Shown: piece by piece, positions 37,036 to 46,740 of the stretch | Layout of the letters: each line of letters opens with the position of its first letter | How positions within the stretch are numbered: the first letter of the stretch is position 1 | NCBI RefSeq assembly: GCF_000003815.2 | Contig: NC_049983.1 | Location: forward strand, 26,161,003-26,225,002 | DNA from: Branchiostoma floridae | Taxonomy: Eukaryota > Chordata > Leptocardii > Amphioxiformes > Branchiostomatidae | Direction: 5' to 3' | DNA length: 64,000 bases | Notes under the pieces: model-generated | Databases searched by the model: none | Seen by the model: the letters and a program-made list of their open reading frames with translations, nothing else | What the model was told of the DNA's origin: nothing | Program-made: the position numbers and the translations under genes

Positions 37036-38240
37036 CCCGGGCACACCTTGGTGTTTTGACACGGATCGTCGAGTATGTTTCAATTTTCAGGACAGTAACT
37101 TGTGCAGGTATCTGCAAGTCCCTAAGATAGAAGTCCTTATTCTAATGAACTGGGTCCGCGGTGCAAGTGTATCTGTTTGAAATGTCAGGTCCTTGGTTGT
37201 CATGGATCGTTCAGAGGGGCAGCAGCAAACCAGAGTAAAATTGAACTCCTTATCTAAACATCTTAGTACAAAAGAGTGGCGTCATGATCTGTGTTTTGTT
37301 GTCACGGATCGTCGCGTATATTCAGAACGGTAACTTGTACGGGTATTTGCGCCTGTCCCATGGTCCCTAGGATAGAAGTCTTTATTCTAAAAAAACTGCA
37401 GCTGAGCCCACCGCACAAGTGTATCTGTTTTAACGTCTAACAATGCCCACCCTGCACACATGCACAGGCCCCGGGTTGTCATGGATCGTTCAGAGGGGCA
37501 GCAGCAAACCTATTTATGATCTGAATAGATAAATCCACTAACTTCTCAAGGAGTTCTTGAGGTTCAACCCGGCTGCCTCCCAGTCACTTCCATGGTGGGG
37601 GGGAAGAGGGCTTAAACAGTGCATTCTTTTATCATGGGGAGTGAAACTGAACTCCTTATCTAAACATCTTATAATTAGTGCAAAAGAGTGGCGTCAATGA
37701 CCCGGGCACACCTTGGTGTTTTGTTGTCACGGATCGTCGCGTATGTTCAGGACGGTAACTTGTTCGGGTGTCTGCACGTCCGTAAGATAGAAGTCCTTAT
37801 TCTAATAAACTGAGTCCGCGGTACAAGTTTATTTGTTTGAAAATGTCTAACAATGCCTAACCTGCACGCATGCACGGGCCCCGGGTTGTCATAACGTTAG
37901 ATCGTTCTTGAGTGTCAATCCGGCTGCCTGTCAGGTAGGAGGAAAGGGGCTGAAACAACAATTTTCTATACCAGGGGGTAACACCTTATCTAAACATCTT
38001 TGCACTGAAGAGTGACATCAACGACTTAGGCACACCTTGGTGTTTTGTTATCACGGATCGTCGCGTCGCGTTTACATGTACAGGACGGTCACTTGTACAG
38101 GTATTTTGCGCGTGTCCCATGGTCCGTAGGATAGAAGTCTTTATTCTAATGAACCGAGGTACAGGTGTATCTGTTTGAAATACCCAACTTGCACATATGC
38201 ACAGGCCCCGTGTTGCCATGGATCGTTCAGAGGGGCGAGA
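36980..38240. repeat. Four ~270-350-bp tandem repeats upstream of DTM-A
   Basis: Units share TATCTAAACATCTTA, GACCCGGGCACACCTTGGTG, CACGGATCGTCGCGTATG, TAGGATAGAAGTC..TATTCTAA, CCCGGGTTGTCATGGATCG and TTCAGAGGGGC. The 'CGGATCGTCG' words occur near 37063, 37304, 37730 and 38054. The equivalent array beside DTM-B (61300-62165) has about three units. Confidence 0.8.
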
Positions 38241-38721
38241 GGGACCAAATTTAAAGCATGTTGAGCGCAGGAGATACGATAATCCTAGGGGTTCTGGGTG
38301 CATGCCGGGAAAAGTTTAAAATCTTGACACCCCCCTAAAACGATATTTCCTGCATTTTGGGGTGCAATTTTGCTGGAATATTAAGTTTAATAGTATTTTT
38401 ATTTAAAAACAAGGGTTTCGACCCCTACCCCTATGTTCTTATAATGTCTAACGCCGAAGGTTCAAACGTTTGAAAGATCAAACGTTTTAAACATTGTACT
38501 GATCCTGTTCAACCTTTTATTATACGTATAGTATACGTGAACCACTATCCGTACCTATATGATTACCAAGTATAACTGTCCACAGTGTCAAAGGGTAAAA
38601 CATTGAAAACTTTGCACTGTGTCTCTTGTAGCCTTTATCCTAGCTCACGCGAACCACTCTCATATCTGTACCGCATCATGACCACGTATTACTGCCTACA
38701 GTGTCAACAGGCAGCTGACTT

Positions 38722-39347
38722 CAGTTGTATAATTTTGCCGGTGGCCGTTAGAGTAGCTCGGTGTGACCTCAGTTGTTTTCTCAGTTGAATGTTGCCGGTG
38801 GCCGTTAGAGTAGCTCGGTGTGACCTTAGTTGTTTTCTCAGTTGAATGTTGCCGGTGGCCGTTAGAGTAGCTCGGTGTGACCTGAGTTGTTGTTCTCAGT
38901 TGAATGTTGCCGGTGGCCGTTAGAGTAGCTCGGTGTGACCTTAGTTGTTTTCTCAGTTGAATGTTGCCGGTGGCCGTTAGAGTAGCTCGATGTGACCTCA
39001 GTTGTTTTTCTCAGTTGAATGTTGCCGGTGGCCGTTAGAGTAGCTCGGTGTGACCTTAGTTGTTTTCTCAGTTGAATGTTGCCGGTGGCCGTTAGAGTAG
39101 CTCGATGTGACCTCAGTTGTTTTTCTCAGTTGAATGTTGCCGGTGGCCGTTAGAGTAGCTCGCTGTGACCTGAGTTGTTTGTCTCAGTGGAATGTTGCCG
39201 GTGGCCGTTAGAGTAGCTCGGTGTGACCTGAGTTGTTTTTCTCAGTTGAATGTTGCCGGTGGCCGTTAGAGTAGCTCGGTGTGACCTGAGTTGTTTTTCT
39301 CAGTTGAATGTTGCCGGTAGCCGTTAGAGTAGCTCGATGTGACCTAA
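38722..39347 (+). repeat. 58-bp minisatellite, about 11 units
   Basis: Unit: GTTGCCGGTGGCCGTTAGAG-TAGCTCGGTGTGACCTGAG-TTGTTTTTCTCAGTTGAAT. Units differ mainly at GGTGTG/GATGTG and CTGAG/CTCAG/CTTAG. The array is cut by the LINE at 39364; its last unit continues at 45548. Only one or two units exist at the matching sites beside NLR2 and NLR1. Confidence 0.9.
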
Positions 39348-39670
39348 GTTGTTGTTCTTAGTTTTTTTTTTTAATTATTATTTTTTTTATTAAAAACAAC
39401 AACAACAACAACAGTACATTTGTCAACAACTAAGACTAGATTTTGTACAGCCGAGTACCATTGCACATGGAGGGATAACATATACTGGTGTGTCTGGACG
39501 AATTACATGCAGTACATGGGTAGTGGAACAGTTAGAAGAGACAAATACATGTAGTACATCTGGGGAACCTTAAGGAATATGTGCAGTCTGATATTACACT
39601 ATGATCAAAAATGGAGAAGTCTAACAGTAGGTGCAGTTCATGCCAAACTATCAATAGAAAATGTGTACAA

Positions 39671-40936
39671 TCAATCTACATTGGCTGTCAGTCTATCATG
39701 GAATATCCGTTCTTCGAAGTCCTTTTCAAAGACATTAAAGAGGCTAGTAATGCACAGGTGTGGGTCTTTTCTATGCCAGATCCAAGTTTTAAAGATTGTC
39801 CATTTAGCAACAGTAACAGTAAAGGTTCTATTTTTCTGGTTTTTAGCAGTTATTAAATGATCAATTTTTCCAAATAAAATCTCCTGCAAAGTAATTTTTA
39901 TGTTGGGCAAGGGTACAAATGTGTTAACTAATTCCCAGAAATTACACAGTCTTTCACATTTAAAGAACATATGCTCATAATCTTCTATGCTTCCACTGCT
40001 ACATAGTGTACATGTTGCATCATATATGTGTCCCGTTTCATCTTTGATACCCCATTTGTGCAGATTGTGTGCACATGGTAATATTCGGTGTAATAGTTTG
40101 TAGTTTAACTCTGCTAACTTAGTGTCTATACAGGTCTGTGTGCTTAACCATCTCCAGATATTTTCCCAAGCTAGGGTTTCAGTAGGAAATGTGGATTGCC
40201 ATTTTTTACAGCATGTTGGTTCCTTGGCCTGTGCCTGCACTAATGCATTATAAAACAATTTGCAGGTGTTCTTGCTTTTGATTTGTTTTGTTGTTTTACC
40301 ATCAAATATACATGGGGTAAGGGTGTTAAGCTCTAATCTTCGATAAGGAATTGGGCCTCTATGGTTTCTTATTGCATTCTTCCATGTAAGAGGTATAGCT
40401 TGAAACAGAGTTATATATTCAATAATACCATTAGGTCTTGTGTTAAGGTTACGCTGAGGGTAGTGATCTAGAGACATGAACCTGTCTAAGGGGAAAATGT
40501 CTTTTACGAATATTATGTCATTTATTATCCAGGTTGGGAAGAAAATTGTTTTACCTTGTGACCTTATATATTTGTTGCACCATATAGTTTCACCCATTAT
40601 TTCACTTACACTAGAGGGTTTGTTCTTACCTCCTCCACCAGCAGAGTGGAAGGATGATATTACCTGTTTATAAAATGTGGGGAATTTACTCATGTCAGGA
40701 CCATCTTTATCAGAGGTAAAGTTCATATGCAATAGCAAATTGTCTTGACCAAGGGAGTTTATAAATGTTAGCGCAATAACTTTCCATCTTGCGTTGTCAT
40801 TTGTCACTAATCTTGGTATCCAGGATGCAAGTAGGGCTTGTCTTTGGAGATCTAAGTTTGTCAGGCCTAATCCTCCCTGCTCAATAGGTTGGCTAGGAAA
40901 GTAAACATTTCTTTCTTTACAATGTTTATCACCCAA
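39671..40936 (-). pseudogene. LINE ORF2, C-terminal fragment
   Basis: 421 codons in a frame different from the upstream RT. It has YFPSQPIEQGGLGLTNL, typical of the region after the RT in L1/Tx1 proteins, and CTLCSSGSIEDYEHMFFKC, a zinc-knuckle-like motif. The overlap region 40867-40936 reads in two frames, so a frameshift, and perhaps a small deletion, separates it from the RT. Confidence 0.8.
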
Positions 40937-42456
40937 GGTGGGGTAAGAATCATAGACATGTTATAGATTATTTGTGAAAGGGCAAGGGATTTTAAGACAG
41001 TAACTTTTCCATATAGAGTTAGGTTTCTACCTTTCCAGATTTGAAGTGTGGTTTTCAGTCTTTCTATCTTTTTCTCCCAGTTTAGCAGTTCACATTCATC
41101 GTGTAGGGATGAGTTACAGAAGTATATACCTAGGGATTTTATAGGTGTCTTTGGCCAAGATATACCCAAGGGGGTGTCTTGTCTGTCAACATAGGATCCA
41201 ATCCATAAACCTTCACATTTTTTAACATTTAAATTTAGGCTTGAAACACTACAGAAATCTTGAATAAGTTTGAAGGCATTTTCCATTGATGTAAGGTCAG
41301 ATACAAACAAGGTGGTATCATCAGCTACCTGTGAGATTTTAATGTCAACAGTTTCATTAGAATGGGTTTTAACTTTAATTCCTTCCACGTCTTGTGCCTG
41401 TCTGATCTTTACAGCCATAATCTCTACTGTGAGGATGAATAAAAGAGCAGATATGGGACAGCCTTGGCGTATGCCTTTCTTTAAGGGAAAGAAGTCAGAT
41501 AACCATCCTCTATTACTGATGGTGCTACTAATGTCATTATACATGCATTTTATTGCACTGATAAACGAGGGGCCAAAGTTAAATTTTTCTAGAACCTTCC
41601 ACATAAATTTTCTATTCAAAGTGTCAAAAGCTTTAGTAAAATCCAGGAATATTACTGCTCCAGGGATATTTTGGGTTTTAGCATATTCAATAACATCATT
41701 AATCAGTCTTACATTTTGTCCAATGAATCTACCCTTGATATAAGCTGTTTGGTCATTATTAATTAACTTGTGTAAAACTTTCTTAAGTCTGTTGGCAAGA
41801 ACAAAGGCAAATATTTTATATTCAGTGTTGAGAAGGCTAATTGGTCTCCAATTATCTAGGTTGTGGCGTTCATTTTTTGTGTGTATTAACCTTAGCATTG
41901 CACGTCTTTGCAAAACAGACATTTTACCTTCTATCAATGTTTCCTGGATAGAATTATAAACTAGGTCTCCTATATAGGGCCAAAACATCTTAAAAAATTC
42001 TGAGGGAATGCCATTAAGGCCAGGGCTTTTGTTTTCTTTCATAGAGAAAAGGGCATCCTTACATTCATCTTTAGTAATTGGTTTATCTAAGAATTCTCTG
42101 TCAGTTTGGCTCAAGATATTTTCTAGCTGTACACTTTCTAAGTACTGATCTATGTCTATATCACTTATATTGTCTTCCTGGTATAGTTGTTCATAGTATT
42201 CCTTACATTCACTGAGAATATCTGAGTCTCTACTAATCTCTCTCCCATCAATGGATAACAAGTTAATATCCTTGTCACTTCCTCTTTTCTTTTCCAAGTT
42301 TAAGAAGTACTTAGTAGGTTTTTCCCCCTCTTCTCTCCATTTGGCTCTAGCTCTTACATATGCTCCATGTGATTTTTTCATATAAAGGTCTTCTAATCTA
42401 GATTGTGCTTGCTTGTAGCTAAGTTGGCTTGAATGCCTATCTAGAATCATTTCCAT
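40867..42456 (-). pseudogene. LINE ORF2, reverse transcriptase domain
   Basis: RT motifs in order: NKSPGLNGIPSEFFK, NWRPISLLNTEYKIF, IFLDFTKAFDTLNR, GIRQGCPISALLF and VADDTTLF (the catalytic [YF]xDD box, here A-D-D). This arrangement fits the L1/Tx1 group. The 5' side is broken by the nested LINE near 42456. Confidence 0.85.
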
Positions 42457-44805
42457 TGTCTGATACCATCGATCCCTGTCTTTGCTTAGACTCCGTCTGG
42501 GAAAGATGGCTAAATGCAGTCAAAGCAGCTGTGGACAAATTCATACCCAAAAAAGTCATCAAGGACATGACCGCACCACCGTGGATTGATTCGGAAGTAA
42601 GGCATTTGAAAAAATGCAAACGCACTGCCTGGGCTAAAGCCAAACGAACAGACAAACCAAATCACTGGGCCAAGTTCAGACGTCTCCGCAACAAATTGAA
42701 GAAAATGTTAAATGCTAAATATTCAAAGCATTTGATTAATCTGGGAGACATCGTACTGACTAATCCTAAAAGATTTTGGTCCTTCTTCCACTCTAAGACA
42801 AAGTCTAAAAGTCTACCAGACAAAATGAAACTTCAGGATGAGTATGCTGAGACTGCTCAGGAGAAGGCAGAATTGTTCAATAGCTTCTTTTACTCTGTTT
42901 TTAACTGTACCGATGGGGAAACCCCGTTGCCCGACTTGATTGATACTTCTAGTGTGCCAAAAATCTCATCAGTTACATTTTCTGTCAGCACCATTGAAGC
43001 TATTCTCAAAAACCTAGAAGTTACAAAGGCCACAGGGCCGGACGACCTCCCAGCGATGGTATTAAATAAGTGTGCCGCTCAATTAGCACCATCTTTGGAA
43101 AAACTGTTTCAACTATGTGTGAGCAATGCAAAAATTCCGAGTATGTGGAAAAAAGCTAATATTACTCCTGTTTTTAAGAAGGGTGATAAGAGTGCCGTAT
43201 CTAATTACAGACTTGTGTCGTTATTATGTATCACAAGCAAAGTTTTCGAAAGATGTATTTTCAACTCTCTTTATCCATTATTGTCAAACACTCTTTATCC
43301 CCTTCAACATGGTTTCGTCAAGGGTAAATCCACTACCTCCCAACTTTTAGAAGTTTACGAGGAAATAGGTGAAGTACTGGATAAATCTGGGCAAGTTGAC
43401 GTAATATTCTTGGATTTTTGCAAAGCATTTGATAGTGTCTCTCATAAACTCCTTGTACACAAATTGAAATCTTTTGGGTTCTCCGGACAACTACTTGCTT
43501 TATTCAACGATTATCTTTCAGAACGTTTTCAAAGAACTGTCATAGAAGGCGAAATGTCTGATTACTTACCTGTGTTGTCAGGTGTCCCCCAGGGATCCAT
43601 ATTAGGGCCATTCTTGTTTCTATTATTCGTTAATGATTTACCTGACTGTGTTGAATTTGGTAAAATGGCCATGTTTGCAGATGACGCTAAATGTTTTAGA
43701 AGAATTACTTCGATTTTTGATTGTTTTAAATTTCAGTCCGACTTAGATCGTCTTGTGGCCTGGGGGAAAACCTGGGAGATGGCATTTCATCCATCTAAGT
43801 GTTCAGTTGTTAGTATGACACGTAAAACTTCACCTGTAGAATACCCTTATAGCATGTCAGATTCTGTACTCAGTCGACAAGATAGTTATAATGACTTAGG
43901 AGTTCATGTACAACATAACTTATCCTGGAATTCTCATGTACTTAAGAAGATATCAACATGTAACTCAAGACTTGCAATGATCAAGAGATCAGTAGGCTTT
44001 AATGCCCCATTTACTGTTAAACTCAATTTGTATCGATCACTGGTGATACCACATTTAGACTACTGTTCTCAGGTATGGGCACCGCATACAAGATTGTATC
44101 TGCGCAAAGTAGAAGGTGTTCAAAGACGTGCAACCAAGTACATCTGTAATGATTACGAACTTAACTATAATGACAGATTAACCCATACCAACCTTCTACC
44201 ATTGTGTTACAGACGAGAACTTTTTGATATCTTATTTCTTTTCAAATGTTTCCGTAACGTGTACTGTACCAACATTTCTCATGTCCTCAATGTATCCAGA
44301 CCTACTAGATCACTTCGCTCTACAGACCAATTTCAACTTGTACCACGGCCATGTAAAACTGAATCATTCTCATTCTCTTACTGTAGTCGTATTGCCGTCA
44401 TCTGGAACAATTTACCACTAGATATTCACCAACATATGTACTCAAACCTCACTCTACAGTCCGTTAAAAAACTCTTGATTTCATATTATAGATCCCGATT
44501 TAGTGACACATTTACTGTTGATAACTTATGTACTTGGACGACCACTTGCCGTTGCTCATCTTGCATAGTGACATAGCTTAACCGTTTACCCTGTTTTCCT
44601 AATCATTTGACCTTATTACTCTCTCATTTTTTTAATGTATTTCTTTTAGTATTTGATGTCAGACTTGTCTTTCATTTATTGTTTTTATCTCAACTTTGTA
44701 TATTTTCTGGGGGAGTCGGCCTCGTAGAGGAACTAGATTCCTGTTGCCGGCTCCCCTCAGATTGTACGCAATCTGTGAAGTGAAATAAATAAATAAATAA
44801 ATACT
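42456..44805 (+). mobile_element. Nested CR1/Jockey-group LINE, 5'-truncated
   Basis: It is inserted, in the opposite orientation, between the endonuclease and RT of the outer LINE (outer protein breaks after NPTNDHIL and resumes at EMILDRHSS). The 3' end is a hairpin (GGGAGTCGGC with GCCGGCTCCC, about 44712-44757) followed by ATAAATAAATAAATA. The exact 5' boundary is uncertain by a few bases and I could not fix a target duplication. Confidence 0.8.
42462..44576 (+). CDS. Reverse transcriptase of nested LINE (5'-truncated, open frame)
   Basis: About 700 codons without a stop. RT motifs: VTKATGPDDLPAMVLN, ISSKVF-like ITSKVFERC, DVIFLDFCKAFDSVSH, GVPQGSILGPFLFLLFVNDL and MFADDAKCF. Downstream, SLVIPHLDYCSQVWAPH and VQRRATKYI are typical of CR1/Jockey/RTE-X-like elements. 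The endonuclease is absent: the copy starts in the linker before the RT. Because the RT frame is undamaged the insertion is probably young. The leading part of the open frame (from 42429) belongs to the outer LINE and is not native. Confidence 0.8.
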   Translation, partial: DTIDPCLCLDSVWERWLNAVKAAVDKFIPKKVIKDMTAPPWIDSEVRHLKKCKRTAWAKAKRTDKPNHWAKFRRLRNKLKKMLNAKYSKHLINLGDIVLTNPKRFWSFFHSKTKSKSLPDKMKLQDEYAETAQEKAELFNSFFYSVFNCTDGETPLPDLIDTSSVPKISSVTFSVSTIEAILKNLEVTKATGPDDLPAMVLNKCAAQLAPSLEKLFQLCVSNAKIPSMWKKANITPVFKKGDKSAVSNYRLVSLLCITSKVFERCIFNSLYPLLSNTLYPLQHGFVKGKSTTSQLLEVYEEIGEVLDKSGQVDVIFLDFCKAFDSVSHKLLVHKLKSFGFSGQLLALFNDYLSERFQRTVIEGEMSDYLPVLSGVPQGSILGPFLFLLFVNDLPDCVEFGKMAMFADDAKCFRRITSIFDCFKFQSDLDRLVAWGKTWEMAFHPSKCSVVSMTRKTSPVEYPYSMSDSVLSRQDSYNDLGVHVQHNLSWNSHVLKKISTCNSRLAMIKRSVGFNAPFTVKLNLYRSLVIPHLDYCSQVWAPHTRLYLRKVEGVQRRATKYICNDYELNYNDRLTHTNLLPLCYRRELFDILFLFKCFRNVYCTNISHVLNVSRPTRSLRSTDQFQLVPRPCKTESFSFSYCSRIAVIWNNLPLDIHQHMYSNLTLQSVKKLLISYYRSRFSDTFTVDNLCTWTTTCRCSSCIVT

Positions 44806-44819
44806 AGTATATGGTCATT

Positions 44820-45531
44820 AGTGGGATTACTATCTATTTCACTTTGAAGGGAAGACAGTTTTTTCTCTAACCTCTCTATCTGTTCTCTGCTTTCTCTGGC
44901 TTTCTTGGCTCCATATTGTTTTGAAAACTCAGTTACTTTAATCATACATAAATCTAGTTTATCTCTATTTGATGTAGTGGTCTTATTACTCTCTTGTTGA
45001 ATTAAGTTACAGATTTTCTCAAAGTATTCTTTGTCTCTTAATAAATCTACATTTAATTTAAAAGTTCCAGGGCCTCTGGCACAGTTATGGAATTTGAGTT
45101 TTAGAAATATAGCTTGGTGGTCAGTAAGTATTGCAGGTCTTATATCACATTTGCCAATTTTTCCTACAAGGGACTTGTGAATTAGCCAAAAGTCTAGTCT
45201 ACAGGCTACATTTTTTGTAAGATTACGCCAAGTAAACTGTCGGGTGGTGGGGTTAACTAACCTATAGGCATCACATATTTCTAATCTAGAACATAGCTTT
45301 TTCACAACTTTAGCAGACCTTCCTGCAGTATCTAGTCTACCTCCCTTTTTATCAAATTCAGGATTCAATACACAATTTATATCTCCACCACAAATTAGGT
45401 TAGTAGGGTCTAAGCTACTTAACCAATCTGACAGTTTCATAATAAAGGTATTTCTTTCTTTAACTCTATTTGGGGCATAAATGTTAACTAAGCAAAACTC
45501 TGTATCATCAATGGTGCATTTCAGTAGAAGG
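44820..45531 (-). pseudogene. LINE ORF2, endonuclease C-terminal fragment
   Basis: AP-endonuclease motifs NLICGGDINCVL, CRLDFWL and LTDHQAIFLKL are in the expected order on the - strand. The frame continues to 45531, where the element is cut by 5' truncation at the target duplication; it ends at the nested LINE near 44810. Confidence 0.82.
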
Positions 45532-45547
45532 GTTGTTGTTCTTAGTT

Positions 45548-46300
45548 ACCGGTGGCCGTTAGAGTAGCTCGATGTGACCGTGTGTAGCCTCTAGACGTGT
45601 CTTGTAGAGATTCCGTTTTTGTATGGCAATCTTGGTATATCTGTGTCTGTATATGGCTATCGGTGCATTAAAGGTCTGCAAAACTTCACGGATAGGTCTT
45701 GTGTCGTCTCCAAGCAGAGGTTGGGAGGGTAGAATGGTAACGTTTGCTGTTTGCTGACTTTCCCAGCTGACTTTGCTGGATAATAAAGGGCGAACAACTT
45801 ACACTCAAAATAGTTTGAATACAAGAACAGTCTATTTATTATACCTGATGAAATAAGTTCACACCGCTTGTAGAAGACAATAAAAATAACTTAAAACACA
45901 CGCAAGACTTTGTTCCGTGCAAGTATCTTTTTTCCTGGCGTTTCAAACACATTCACAAATTTTGACCAGCTCCGGCTCAGAAGAGCTTAATTAAATGCAC
46001 GTCAATATCTTTCATTAAGTCATTGGCCTATGAACACTGGGCACATTTACCGCAAAAGAGGTAAAATATTGCGATTTTCCTAGTCATCAAATACATCCAG
46101 TTTCCTTACAGTTGTAATTACATAATTAGAATTACGTATCCATGCCCATAAGATTTTTCAAATTAGCTCAGCTATTTGCTTTTGAAAACCAAGTAATGAC
46201 ATTTTAAGCCGTCTTTTGTTCACGCAATACTTCATGGCTGTGTCTGGATGTTTGCATCTCCCAGCAACTGTTATGAGGGAAGATGGTGTCGTTTGTTGAC
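45548..46300. repeat. 3' flank of NLR3, duplicated at 62560-63170
   Basis: Begins with the last unit of the minisatellite, then AGAGATTCCGTTTTTGTATG and CGGTGCATTAAAGGTCTGC as in the NLR1 and NLR2 flanks. From about 45660 it is collinear with 62560 onward (AGCAGAGTTTGGGAAGGTAG-like, GAACAGTCTATTTATTAT). No gene. Confidence 0.75.
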
Positions 46301-46308
46301 TGCTGCTT

Positions 46309-46514
46309 TTAGGCCTACGTCACATTTCCAAAGCGGGGCCCTGCCGGGATGTTTTAAGAAACGAAAAATTAAAATGTATGCATAGAAATATACATAAATC
46401 ATGCTCATGAATCTTATTTTGACATTACGTGTATTTTGATGTATTTTACATCATTTTTTCGCTCCCAAAAGTTGCCCGGCCGGGCCCCGGTTTGGAAATG
46501 TGACCTAGGCCTAA
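46309..46514. mobile_element. MITE-like element with 40-bp inverted ends, copy 1
   Basis: Left end TTAGGCCTACGTCACATTTC and right end GAAATGTGACCTAGGCCTAA; the arms continue to CGGGGCCC..CCGGG on both sides, about 40 bp with few mismatches. A copy is at 63175-63377. Confidence 0.75.
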
Positions 46515-46740
46515 GAGAGGACCAATTGCTACCGAAATTGTTAGGGTAAACAAGACGTCTTTTCTCCTCCCAACGCAAAGAACAAACTTTTTGTGTTTCG
46601 GCTACACAAAAGTGATTAATAGATGTTTTGTAACGTACGTTATTCATAGACAGCGATCATAACACTTGAATATAATGACCAAAAAACGGTCTTTAGTCTG
46701 GGCTGACTCATTCAGTCCTTTCGATCATCGAGTCGCATCT

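Larger units (their letters stand above)
39364..45531 (-). mobile_element. 5'-truncated L1-Tx1-type LINE, interrupted by a second LINE
   Basis: A perfect 16-bp target duplication GTTGTTGTTCTTAGTT flanks it (39348-39363 and 45532-45547), and the 39364 end is a long T/AT-rich run, the poly(A)-like tail of a - strand element. Coding pieces on the - strand, 5' to 3': endonuclease C-terminal part (45531 to about 44820), reverse transcriptase (42456-40867) and C-terminal region with a C-x2-C..H..C zinc motif (40936-39671). The N-terminus of the endonuclease and ORF1 are missing, so the copy is truncated at its 5' end. A frame change between 40936 and 40867 and the nested insertion make it dead. Confidence 0.88.

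Noticed and set aside
38722-39347. CRISPR-like regular repeat array
   Set aside because: Units are contiguous 58-bp tandem repeats with no unique spacers, in a eukaryotic genome; a minisatellite.
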